Below, one piece after another: positions 1-10,378 of a stretch of 48,334 bases of DNA; positions within the stretch are counted from its first letter, which is position 1, and each line of letters begins with the position of its first letter. Where the stretch lies: the NCBI GenBank assembly GCA_015680685.1, contig MNCI01002098.1, forward strand, positions 959,053 through 1,007,386, in the 5' to 3' direction. The position numbers and the translations under genes were made by a program. The stretch comes from Gnetum montanum. Taxonomy: Eukaryota > Streptophyta > Gnetopsida > Gnetales > Gnetaceae. The notes under the pieces are model-generated. The model did not search any database, was not told the DNA's origin, and was given only the letters and a program-made list of their open reading frames with translations.

Positions 1-575
1 GTAACTAAGTCGTACTTATCACACGTTCTAGCCTAGCGATGAGCAGCCGATTCCTTAACTAACCATACACATTGGACTACCACTGGGATTGCCAAGCGCA
101 GATCCTGGAATACGCTACTGGGTTACCAAGCAGCCAATGCTCGTAGTTAAGTCGTACTCACGCGTTGCGACGAGCAGCCGATTCCTTGATTAGCCGTACA
201 CATCCGTAGATGCTCGTAATCAAGTCGTACTTGTACGCACTAGGAAAGTAGTAAATAAATAACAATAAATAAAACCACGTGCTGCAAGGTTTATCCAATC
301 AAGTTCGTCTTTATTGCCGTACACAACTTGGGTTCAGGTTATAAGCTGCTCGAATAAAGAGCCGTTCACTCTAGGACTCCTACTGCGGGCACATGGGAAA
401 TATTCTAACTCTGGAGTGATCAATCTGCCAGAGCTTCGCTACTTCTAGCCAAGATTCGGAAATAAGGGAAGTGCCACCTCTTATTTATAGGTATGGCGGT
501 GGACCGCGATATCGCGTACGCGATATCGCAGGGAAAGACGCGATATCACGGCACAGTGCATGTCGCGTCTCATCA
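1..575 (-). mobile_element. El1: LTR of an Athila-like Ty3 element, cut by window edge
   Basis: The segment aligns along its length with the LTRs at 39228-40185 and 44606-45547 in the same orientation and ends in CTCATCA at 569-575, the reverse complement of the family's TGATGAG start. Position 575 is therefore the outer 5' edge of a minus-strand LTR, and the next base lies inside the gag of a plus-strand relative, so this element was inserted into El2. The sequence is unusually CpG-rich (about 39 CpG by my count), unlike all the other LTRs here, which suggests a recent insertion. An internal duplication is visible: the word AAGTCGTACT recurs near 7, 149 and 222, and a block starting GAGCAGCCGATTCC occurs at 41 and 172. 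Whether this is a solo LTR or a 5' LTR cannot be told, because the left side is outside the window. Confidence 0.85.
482..547 (-). promoter_or_regulatory. LTR promoter: TATA box and GATATC palindromes (El1)
   Basis: Read on the minus strand, a CCTATAAATA box (482-491) is preceded within about 55 bases by three GATATC centres. Two of them form GCGATATCGC (506-515 and 520-529) joined by GTAC, so 506-529 is one perfect 24-base palindrome. The third is at 542-547. The same order, GATATC cluster then TATA, is found in most LTRs of the window, so this is probably the core promoter of the U3 region. A role for the palindromes as factor-binding sites is inferred. Confidence 0.6.
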
Positions 576-2455
576 GCTATGATTTAGATCCACAACATCA
601 TTTACTAACCTTTCATGATGCTTGTGTGCTTAGCAATGTGGAAAGTAAATGGCAAAAGGTTAAGCTCTTTCCTAGGACACTAATCGATAATGTTGAAGTG
701 TGGTATACATCATTGGAACCAAATTCAATTAGACAATGGTAAATTAGACCATGTTGGAACTTTTTTCTAAAAGATACCAGACCTATGCGCAAGTGTCCGC
801 CTTGAGAAGACAAATCCAAAGATGGAAACAAGAACAACAAGAACCCTTGGACATGGCCTTAGATAGATACTATGCCTTATTAATTAAATGTCCAGGTCAT
901 AGGTTCTTTGAGAAAGAGTAAATACTTCATATTATAGATGGGCTTAGTAATGAAATAAGGGTGAACCTTGGAAAGTATGCTCGAGGACAACAATATAAGC
1001 TACAAGGCCACCAAGTCAAAGAACTAATAGAGCGTATTGCAAAAGAAGAGAGAGAATTATATAAATGGGAGAATGCTCAAGCATTTGAGTGGGACCCAAC
1101 TCTAGAAACAAGGGTTTGAAATCACAATGAAGAAGAGATAACCAATTCTAAAAGGGTGATATAGTCCTAACCTTTGCCAATATAGTAATTGATAGATGAA
1201 ATTGAGGCAAAGCATAACAAGATGATCATATGGGCAAATGAATAAAGTGTGAATTTAGAAGACATTGTTGGGGATAGGGTCATCCAAAATAAACTTGGCA
1301 ATCAAAACAAATAGAGGGCACAAGAATCAGAAACAATTAAGAATAATATTTAGCAACCAAGGAGAATGGCTAAGTGTCATAAGGCCAAAGGCTCAACTAT
1401 AGACAATGAAGATGGATGCGATGTTTATTTATATGACCATCCAATGGGCCATTGCCTAGTATTCTCACATCTATATGAGCATTGGGTAGGGAAGCTGCAC
1501 CCAAAATTCATACAAAGGTATTGATTTAGGCGCATCCCTATTCCACAGGGTAATTATGGACAACCCCATAACCCATTGTACTATCTTAAAGGGAGCTATT
1601 GCCAGCTTCAATACTTTGTTCCATCATAATGGAAAAACTCACAGGCATGGGGAAGGCCACCATCTAGCCAACCACATCATCCCTATCTACCTTAGCCAAA
1701 TGCCTACTATGTTCAACATCCTGTTTCTCCAACCAATTCTGAATCCTCTACTTCTAATCACTGTTATCACTCTCTTGAGTACCATCAACTTGTGTCTTCT
1801 CCTAAGGGATCACCACCTCATACTTCTCACACTTCTCCTCACCCTTGGTATTCTCATCCTTCACCTCCTTCTACACCGCCATCAGATGTATCAAATGGTT
1901 TCACACCATCATGCCAACCAATATATGTAACTTGTGCTACTACTATTAACAAAAGTTGGTTCCCTCTGCAATGTTGGAAGCATCCCTTCTTTAGGCATAA
2001 TTGTAAGAAGAAGAATCACACTTTCAAACCTACTCCATCTTCTAAAATAACCAAGAAAAACTTGTTGCCACATCTTCCTTAGTTTTATTAATAGCCCCTA
2101 TCACTATAACCAGGCCTCCACCTCACACTCCAACATGCACACGTTCTAGTGAATTCACCAATGTGAAGGAACACATAGATTCATGCAAACTGCCATATAG
2201 TCAAGGGTGCCATAGGGGGTTAGATTTCCCTCATAATATACACACATCATCTAACTTTCCCCCACTATGCTTTCTATAATCAAGTGTGACACTAGCGATT
2301 TCTCTACCTAGACACCATACCACCAATAAACACCTAGTGGCTAGGGCATGCGGGCCCCTAACATTTCATACATACATGGATCCTATTCATCCACTTATTA
2401 ATGCTAGCCATGAACAAATGTTTAGTTGTGGGGGGTCAACCCCTGTTCTAATTTC
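576..2455 (+). pseudogene. El2 ORF1: decayed gag with Cys/His module and Pro/Ser-rich tail
   Basis: The reading starts abruptly at the El1 insertion, so the N-terminus is missing. About 600-900 holds the Retrotrans_gag core: the frame reads WYTSLEPNSIRQW followed by stops, with homologous copies in El3, El5, El6 and El8. Residues about 1411-1550 encode a module conserved in the copies without pol (YDHP, then C-x4-H-x3-H-W, then LHPKF). Behind it lies a Pro/Ser/His-rich stretch and a tail ending near SCGGSTPV, matching the tail of El8 ORF1. There is no recognisable protease, reverse transcriptase or integrase. In-frame stops (for example at 740) and shifts make it non-functional. It would have encoded the structural particle protein of a non-autonomous element. 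Confidence 0.75.
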
Positions 2456-2463
2456 CAAGATTC

Positions 2464-2531
2464 TTAATTGTTATTTTATATTTTTTTTTTATGATTTTGT
2501 GTCATTTCTCTATTTCTTTTACTTTTTCTAA
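2464..2531 (+). repeat. T-rich tract after ORF1 (El2)
   Basis: A run dominated by T begins just after the ORF1 tail. Tracts in the same place and sense orientation follow ORF1 in El5, El6, El7 and El8, so it belongs to the family layout and is not a random microsatellite. Confidence 0.6.
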
Positions 2532-2944
2532 TTGTTATTGTTAATTTTCCATTGTGATATCAACCATGAATAAGTTGATCATGTTGCCCATTAAGGTGAG
2601 GTTTTTCTCTATGTTGCCTAGTCATAAGGGACTAATTATTTGAACATCGAGACCACCACATGCATCCACCTATTCCATTAATAAGAGGTTCATGCTCTAG
2701 TCGCAATGGTAATCTTTTTCATCATTCAACTACAAATAATTTGATAATCATTGTGTTTGGAGAGCTGAGTAAAGGACCAAGGTGGAATGATAAGGGTATG
2801 AAATCAAGGGGATTCATAGATTCTCTTTGGCTACTTTTGTATGTTCTATTATGTTTTTGAGATTGTAACTATATCCTTGTAGATCTAACAAAAAATGGAA
2901 GTAAGAGCAACTTAAATGGCACTAAATAAGCTTATGTGGATCCC

Positions 2945-2985
2945 ACAGGAAAGACATGTACCCATGCTTGAAGGTTGGTGACTTC
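2945..2985 (+). promoter_or_regulatory. Conserved block with candidate splice donor (El2)
   Basis: The words GGAAAGACATGT and CCCATGCTTGAAGG recur, with small changes, in El5 (34940), El6 (20123), El7 (26641, minus) and El8 (41654, minus). Here the possible exon end is AAG at 2971-2973 followed by GTTGGT. El5 and El8 read AAG|GTAGGT, a near-ideal plant 5' splice site. It lies about 490 bases before the hairpin and 1.5 kb before the ORF2 ATG. Confidence 0.45.
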
Positions 2986-3457
2986 ATAGAGACAAACATG
3001 AATTGAAAAAAAAGAGAAAAGAGAGAGAGAGAAAAAGAAGAAAAGGAAGAGAGTGAGCCACCATGATGATCCTCCCTTGCTTCTCCCTTGAACAAAATGC
3101 TAAGTGATGTTACTTCTGGCAACTTTGATACACTTATGGTTGTTTGTTGATGGGATAAAGAGATGTGTGGTCATTGCAATGTGGTATGGACTTGGTCTAG
3201 AACTTGGAAATCCAAACACATGGTTATTTAACCACTAATTACACACAAGATTCCATTGTGACCATCATGAGAAACCTCATGTATCGATTTCAGCAATCCC
3301 TTCTACATCCATCCCATCTTGTTGTTCAAGTGTTTATAACTTATGGCTAGTGTAATGTACCATTATTATCTCAACTCAGTGGTTTTAACATGTATGACTT
3401 TTTCATAGGTATATGTTGCATTCAACTTCTCTAGTACCTAAGGATATTAGAGGTGTG

Positions 3458-3514
3458 GTTCCACAAGGGCATCATAGGCTAGAGCCTACTTTGGGGAGGA
3501 CTCACTTGTGTAAC
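3458..3514 (+). promoter_or_regulatory. Conserved stem-loop (El2 copy)
   Basis: The arms GTTCCACAAG (3458-3467) and CTTGTGTAAC (3505-3514) pair at 9 of 10 positions. Between them AGGCT-AG-AGCCT (3476-3487) could form an inner hairpin, followed by CTTTGGGGAGGA-like sequence shared by four of the five copies (changed in El7). Compared with El6, two pairs differ on both arms (C-G for T-A and A-T for G-C), which preserves pairing. Function unknown; RNA-level structure is inferred. Confidence 0.55.
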
Positions 3515-3857
3515 TTTTTTAACTTATCCTTGTTGCACATGACACATTATTTTACACCCTCTCACTACTTACCTAAGAGAAGTATCCTTTCCCTTATCAT
3601 TTTAATCAATCATTCCTTAACAATCAATATACACCCTTCATCCTAACCCCTTTTCACAAATTTCATATATGATCCCATCATGACATATGTCTGGTGCCTC
3701 AAAATTAATTTTCTAAATATTCTAAAGCTTCTAATTTAATCTTCAATCCTTCATTACATATTGAAAATTTATTATTCCNATAATCTTCAATCCTTCATTA
3801 CATATTGAAAATTTATTATTCCCACTCAATCCTTGCATTCAATGCATTTCAGTGGGG
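3515..3857 (+). other. El2 non-coding middle region with a single-N gap
   Basis: AT-rich sequence without a recognisable gene. N at 3779 is flanked by an exact 42-base direct duplication (3737-3778 and 3781-3822), which looks like two contig ends that overlap but were not merged. Confidence 0.7.
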
Positions 3858-3944
3858 ACACGATATATGCAATATTGCATCTGACACGATACTAAGTACT
3901 TGATATTGGGTATGTGATATCGCATCTCCCCTACTTATATATGC
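3858..3944 (+). promoter_or_regulatory. LTR-like internal promoter segment before ORF2 (El2)
   Basis: The stretch contains CACGATACTAAGTAC, then TTGATATTGGGTATG, then TGATATCGCATC and a TATA-like TTATATATGC (3935-3944). The sense strand of the El3 LTR has closely matching words in the same order (CACGATATTGAGTAC, ATGATATTGGGTATG, CGATATC, then TATAAATA). It sits in sense orientation about 515 bases before the ORF2 ATG at 4450. It may be a second, internal promoter; a chance LTR fragment is the alternative. Confidence 0.5.
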
Positions 3945-4449
3945 TAATGACAACATCCACTTCAAGTTGATTTCTCTCATTTGACACTATGGGAGTTATT
4001 GCAATTTTCCTTTGTAACTTAGAGCTTTACATCTCCACCTTCCAAGCATAATATCTTGCTCCCTAACATTCCAATTTCAATTATGTTTGATCCTTGTTGA
4101 ACCCATAGTGTTCTACTTAGTCGTGGGGGAGTACTATAGTGGGAAGTGCACATACCTTTTCTTGAAATTTTCCATCATCCAAAGGATATCACAGAATAGT
4201 AACTTTCAATGTTTACTAAAGAAACCTTCTATGTTTTAATGCCAAGCTAATTTCTATTAATCACTCAAGCCACCCAAATGATTGTAAGGTCAACAATAAC
4301 ACCTTTTAGAGTCACTTCTTTAAAATATTTCTAACTCTAAAAAACACACTACGCAATTATACATTTTTAATTAAGGTAATGATTAAGGTATGAATTGATA
4401 AAAATTTCTCTACACAACCTTAGTAACAATGATTTTTGTGTGATTACTG

Positions 4450-6215
4450 ATGGCCCCAAAAAGAGAAGATCAAGTAGGACCTTTCCAAGGAGTAGCTAAA
4501 TTCCCTAGAGGAGGTAGAGGCCAGGAACCTCACATAGAACATGCAAAGCAGGAGGACCACTTATTTAGAATTCATCAGGAAACCCTTGCAATAGTGCAAT
4601 CTAGCCATGCAAAAGGTGGTGAAGTCAGAGCCCTGAAACTAAGGAAAAATCTTACACTATCCCTTGAATGTCTCTAAGCTATTCAAGAGAATTCCACCTT
4701 TACAGCTATGATTATGGAGCTTAATTTTGGGCCTTTCATTGAGTTTTCCCCTAAACCAGTGAAGACTCAACTTAAGGAGTCTCCACTATGGCCTATTCTC
4801 TCAAAAGTGGTGATTAGTATTTGGGTGAAACATACTAATTCTGGCATGACAAGGAGGAAGGCATCATTGCCAATGTAGGTGGTGTTTTCATTGATTTTTC
4901 TACAAAGGCCATTACAGAGGTCCTAAGTCTTCCAAATGAAGGACCAAAAGTTTCTCATTTGTCCACTCGCTTGGATGCAGATGCAAGGAAATTATGCTTG
5001 AAATGGGCTTATAACAAATAGAATAAAGTTTATGGAGAACTGACCCTGGAAGAGAGGATTTACTTTAAGATCGACACTTATCACATTTTCCCCACCAAAG
5101 GTTTAAATAGATTATCTACTTATGTAGAATGAGACAATGTAATTTTGATGGGGAAATTTAATGTGAATTTGCCCCATTATATTTGATGGAGATATTAAGG
5201 TAATTTGAAGGAATAAAGATAGGGAAGCTTGCCTTGCCTTTCCCTTGTCTTATCAGGAAGCTATGTAGATGTGCTAGAATGTTGGACTACATGAATGATG
5301 TTCTTAGAAAAGCCTAAAACACTTCATGTGTTGACCTACTCAAATTGTTGGTGCCAAGGAAAGAAGTTGGTGAGCAATTAGAGTAAGAGGAAGAGTGAAA
5401 GGTTGGGCCTACTATGCCTCAAACGGTCAGACCTAGCCAATATCAGGAAGTGGGGCCTAAAAGATAACCCATAAGCCAATAAGTCCAATAATTGCCACTG
5501 TCACAACAAGACTATCTACCATCTATCAGTCACCTCCAAACAATTGCTGAGACAGTTAGCTAGGGAAGTCATGATTTTGAAAGCCTATTTAGGATCATTC
5601 ATGATGTCATACAACCCACTATTTTAGTTGACCCTATAAGTGGACATATTTCATTAATTTTTGTAAGAGAGTCCTAGTGGTCTCAACAGATCTCTGGGAA
5701 TGCTACATCCTTCCAAGTCAAATTAGAAATTGGTGAAGGTGCCATAGTTGTGGTTATGTAGAACCAGGATGCAGTAGGTGCATTAGAGGTGATGGTAGAC
5801 CACATCAAAGAATCATTTAACTTCCCTATTGTGCCACTAGTAGACTTCACTGGAGCACGTGATGCTCAAGTTTTTGTCTATTCCTCAATGACTCCTACGG
5901 AACATGAGGATGTTTTGGATCGCTTATTGCAAATAGGACAAGTTATGACATCCTTGTTTGACATCCCCTAAGATATCACAAAAGCACAATCAAGCCTTAT
6001 TTCCACCAAAGAAAAATTGGCCATGGCTGAATTTAGGGACAAGCACGTGGAAGCAAAGTTGCAAAGATTGCAAGAAAAGCTCATCACCCTACAAGTTGAA
6101 TGAAGGGATCCTTCCCAATTTATTGTAGCTGACCAATTAGACATTTTTAGAACTAAGTAACTAAATAAATTGTTGGAAGAAAATCAAAATGTGACAAGGG
6201 ATAAATAATAGGCTA
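4450..6215 (+). pseudogene. El2 ORF2: env-position coiled-coil protein, C-terminus lost
   Basis: The start MAPKRED is shared with El7 (MAPKGKH) and El8 (MAPKRRQ), which fixes the ATG; the leader GTGTGATTA before it is shared with El8. After about 75 open codons frames shift repeatedly. One decayed stretch near 4870-4940 reads VGGVFIDFSTKAITEVLSLP, resembling the putative plant transposon domain found in third ORFs of Athila-type elements. A lysine/glutamate-rich stretch (about 5990-6210) starts the coiled coil that continues in El5 and El7. The copy stops near 6215, where minus-strand El3 gag begins, so roughly the last third is missing. I see no clear signal peptide or membrane anchor, so calling it an envelope would be unsupported. 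Confidence 0.6.
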
Positions 6216-6234
6216 ATTAACCATCCTCATAGCA

Positions 6235-8544
6235 TTTTTTTATTGTGTTTGGGAAGGTAATTCACCCTACATGGATGGAGTAGGTGGTAGTAGTGTAGGA
6301 GATGGAGGAGTAGGTGTAGGAACAAGAGGAGCATGAAGATAGTAGGTGTTATTCCTCCTTGTTTATGGTGGTTGGTACACTTCAGGAGGGTAGTGGTGAG
6401 GTTGGTAAGCAAAAACATGACCAGAGGAGTCTCATGGAGATGAAGGTTGCCAAACATAATAACCATAGGAATTTGGTTACCGGTAGGGGTACTACTATCT
6501 TGGAGGTGCCAATGCCCATGATTATGGTTGTTGTCACTGCTAGTACAATTCATAGGATTGTAGTGGAGTTCCACTTTGATAATACTATCATGGTTGGTGG
6601 AACTGTTGAGATTTTCCTTATGGATAAGACAATATTTTGGGTGTTTTCCTTTGTGCAAGTCTTGGATGTAAGGCATACACCCAAGATTCCTATAAGTGTG
6701 ACACAATTGGAAAAAATTTGTTGTAATGTTTGTACTAGCATATGTCACATCCACCATCATCATCTGATTTCATTATTTGCAACTATCTCTATTGTAGCCA
6801 TCTTACCTTTACCCTTGGATATGGCATGTTCAGTTTCCTTATGTCTTCGGTGCTCACGCTCATCACTTTGCTCCTTGGACTCTTCAACAATTTTTAAGAT
6901 AGATTGAAACTTATTATCCATGGATTCCCATAATTGGTTAACCTTAGACATAATTTTAGGCTACAATTTCTAGAGTGGCAAGGTTTTCTAATTAGCCACC
7001 TTATCTTTGGTTAACTCATCATCACTATCACAAAATCAAACACCCCTTTTGTAGATAGAAGGATCCCTGTTGTATTTCTTTGCACTTTCTTGCTTTCTCA
7101 ATTCTCCCTCCTCCTTGGCTACCTACATAATTAACTTTTGGATCCAACGAGTGCTTAACTCTATCAATCTTCCTTGAGCATAGATGCCAATGGTTTTTCT
7201 TATTTTAGACTGCAACTCATCTATGATATGGTGGAGTTGATCAAGTTGAGAGTATCCATTGCCAAGCCACTTATGTAATAGAGAGTAGTATTGGCCAATA
7301 ACGGCATCCAAGGGCTCATGTTTTCCTTATTTTCACCCTTGGATTTGCTTCCTCAGATTGGACACTCGAGAGTATGTTTGATATTTTGTCATTAAACAAT
7401 TATAACATCGTACTCCATTGCTAGATTAATTCTGGCTCCAAAGATCAATATCAATTTTTTGCTTTCTTAATGAGTGTCCTTGGAAATAATTTCAAATTCT
7501 ACCAATCATTCTCAATATTTTGTAAGGAACATGCATCTTGGAAGGCTTGGAGATGATTTTTCAGATTCGCGTCATAGCCTTCCTCAAACCAAGGAATGTT
7601 GTTCATGTTTAGCCTTTTTATTCTACTATATTTTACATGCCTTATTAGAATCCTCATGACCTTTGCAATGTTTAACATGCTTCGAGTGATAAGTAGGGGT
7701 TCATCAAGGCCATAGTGGTGGTGCCTATGATGTTCTGTACTAACCCTTCTTTCATGGTAATGGATCTCTCTAGATCGCCCATTCCTTCAATCCTAACTGT
7801 CCCGATGGTTCCTTTCATTTTTTTGGTCCTATTGGTCACCTCCATCATGGTGATGTCCTTTATAGTCACTATCTAAGCTAGAAGAAGAAGATGATGATGA
7901 TGAAGGGAAAGAGGAAGGAGGACTTACAGTGTGCCAATGCCTACCACCTTCTCTTCAATCATCATGACCATGATTGCGATCGTGACCTTCATTTGTCCCC
8001 TTATCATGACTTGCTCCTCTAGATCCATTTTTGTCATTGATCCATTCTAATCAAAACCTAGATTATATATTGTGTATTGCACATTTTGATTGAGGGCCCC
8101 TTGACCAAAGTCAAAGAGAGAAGTATCAGCAAGGGAAAAGCCCCTAGAGAAGTGTTTGCCTCCATCCAATGGACCAAGTGAAGGTGGAAAATTTTTTGAT
8201 CCCTTACCCTTCAAAAGATCATGTTGGTACTCTAGCTGATGATCCCTTAACCTTTGTGCTTCAGTTGGATGATAATCCCTTAAATTGGTATTTTGCATCT
8301 CATACTCCCCATGAAGATGCTAAAGTCCATGTCGTGCAAGCATTAGCTAGAGTATAGCTAGAACAGATCGATCCAATGGTAACACAATGTTACCTTCCAT
8401 GTCACACCACCACAACATTTCATCTTGATGTAAGATGAAGGTGAAGTTTGGTACATACTCATCGAGATGAGCATATACCACCTAGTATTGTTGAGGCACT
8501 TGGTCTACCCTTGGAGGAGATAGAATCCTATGAGAAGAAAACAT
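6235..8544 (-). pseudogene. El3 ORF1: decayed gag, truncated in its Pro-rich part
   Basis: Read on the minus strand from an ATG at 8544, the N-terminal part (YAHLDEYVPNFTF) matches El5 gag (YAHIDLYHLGFTF). Then come a Ser/Asp-rich stretch (about 7890-7920), a gag core at about 7580-7130 with RVSNLRKQIQG and a reading through HIIDELQSKIRKTIG, and a Lys/Glu-rich stretch. The Cys/His module lies at about 6770-6640 (GCDIC ... VSHL ... LHPRL). Many stops interrupt it. The copy ends near 6235 in the Pro-rich region, abutting El2 ORF2 in the opposite direction. Several open stretches on the plus strand here are shadows. Confidence 0.7.
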
Positions 8545-8690
8545 TTTATATCAATTAATCTATATGCAATGTGTAGTTAAGATTTAATTTAGTTGTAATA
8601 ATAAATTTTTTTATAAGATTTGACTCTTAGGGTTTGAGAAACAAGGTTACTAAATTTCACTAAGTTTAGATAGCACACCTAGAACTAAAG

Positions 8691-8708
8691 TCCTCGGCAA
8701 TGGTGCCA
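8691..8708 (-). promoter_or_regulatory. Primer-binding site, tRNA-Asp type (El3)
   Basis: TCCTCGGCAATGGTGCCA matches the 3' end of plant tRNA-Asp (GTC) at 15 of 18 bases; all three differences are C-to-T type. One base separates it from the LTR, as in the other copies. Confidence 0.8.
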
Positions 8709-8709
8709 A

Positions 8710-9576
8710 TGATGAGTGGCGAGGTACCCCTATGTCCAACCATAAGAATCACAGGTGTTCACATGCGATTCGTTCAAATTTCATAGAATTTAATTATGAA
8801 GTACACTAGAGCTAAATGGTGAGTTTGTGTTGTCCATTCATTGTCTTCCTAGTCTCACTTGTGAAATGCAAGTGTATGGTTAAGTGTGATGAGGCATAAG
8901 ATTTTTATTATTTTGTGTTTTATAAATTTGATCACCTAAATAAGAATAATAGTGAGAGTAATTAAGTTCTAAGTAAACTATTTTCTAATCTAGCTTAACA
9001 TAAGTAACCATCCCCACTTCCTAGACACATATGAACTTCATGTAAACATTGTTGGGTTAACAAACGCTAACCATTTATGAGCTATCAAGTGTCACACATA
9101 AGTTTGAAGGGGTCATGCTTTTGTATTTTAATTAGTTTCTTAACTAATCGAAATTAATTGTTGAATGAATAACATTAAATGTGAATGAAATGAAATCATG
9201 TTATATAAATGCATAAAGAAAGAAAGTCTCAAGTGTTGCAAGGATGAATTAAAGAGCTCGTCTTTATTGCCAACATAATAGTGTGTTTAGGTACATCAAT
9301 GCTTGAATAAAGATCTTATTACACTTAGCCCTTCTATTGTAGGCACCTAGAAAATATTCTAACTCTCAAATGAACAAGTTGCAAGAATTTTGCTACTTGA
9401 CTTAAAAAACTACTACCGAATTGTGTGCCCAAGGGTTATATTTATAGGCTCGGGAGCATCCTACGATATTGCATGCTTGATATCGCATCTTGGGCCATGA
9501 TATCGCATACCCAATATCATGTACTCAATATCGTGGCCTCTCCGATATCAGATCATATAAAAAACATGATTCATCA
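8710..9576 (-). mobile_element. El3 5' LTR
   Basis: 867 bases from TGATGAG to TTCATCA (one change from CTCATCA). The minus strand carries CCTATAAATA (9439-9448) preceded by a cluster of GATATC/GATATT words at about 9470-9550. The primer site on its left shows that the body of the element extends leftwards and that 9576 is the outer edge. Confidence 0.85.
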
Positions 9577-10378
9577 ATTGTGAAATATAAAAGCTCAACT
9601 TCTTAAGAATATAGATTGAATTGACATATAAATGCATGCCAAAACTCATGTAAAGAACCATGCAAGAATATATAGATAATTTTTCTACAAAAATAAAGAA
9701 AATAAAGATAATTTTGATATAATTTAAAGCATGAATAATTGGTCAATTGGTTAGCTCACATTGTCTTACACCTAAAGGTATTAGATTCAAAGCTTGATGC
9801 TACCATCAATACCATATACACAATAGCATGGAGGCATCATTTTAGGCATATTGTCTTAACCTAAGAAATATCATTAAATCATAATAATAAAATTAATTGT
9901 GTATTCATTAGTCTTATGAATTGGGTAGTCCACTCAAAAAAGGTTAGGCTCTTGATCATCTATTAATCCTTCTAGGACCCCGCTTAACAAGAGGAGCACT
10001 ATGGCTCTAGGTGATGATTTTTTTTCTGGTTGACTCCATTTTATTTGGACAAGGATAAGATGATGATGAAGCAATAAAAGGAATAATGTTCATTTATAAA
10101 GTACAAGTTTGGGTGAAGAAAATATGATAAAGTATAAAGTGTAAGTAGTAGAAAAGAATGTTCAAATAGATAGATTAAAATATTTAAATTCAAGATGTAG
10201 TCATGTAATGAATCCATGAAGAAAGAAATCCATGAAATAACAAGTATTCAAAATAAAGAAGATAGAAGAAATTAATGTCCAAACACTCAATAAGCATCAC
10301 CTAAAAAAGGTTAGAGAACTTGTATAACAATTATAAAATAATAAACATGAAATAAGATAAATTGCAAAAATTGAGATT
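9577..10378. other. Unassigned AT-rich sequence between El3 and El4
   Basis: No coding frame is recognised and there is no LTR similarity. The only structured piece is the tRNA-like stretch at 9739-9800. This may be the oldest, non-family DNA in the left half. Confidence 0.5.
9739..9800 (+). repeat. Possible tRNA-derived SINE head
   Basis: GGTCAATTGGTTAGCTCACA resembles a tRNA D-arm/A-box, and TTAGATTCAAAGC about 30 bases later resembles a B-box (GGTTCGAATCC with changes). Spacing fits a Pol III promoter. No acceptor stem, clear tail or target duplication was found, so a chance match remains possible. Confidence 0.3.

Noticed and set aside
1556-2082. Two overlapping open stretches of 124 and 96 codons as separate genes
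   Set aside because: Both are frames of the Pro/Ser/His-rich part of El2 ORF1, which shifts frame by decay.
3737-3822. 42-base tandem repeat
   Set aside because: Exact copies on either side of a single N in decayed DNA indicate an unmerged overlap.
6227-6907. Long open stretches on both strands (178 and 182 codons)
   Set aside because: They overlap each other and the El3 gag Cys/His module and Pro-rich part; the real reading is a different, broken minus-strand frame homologous to the other copies.
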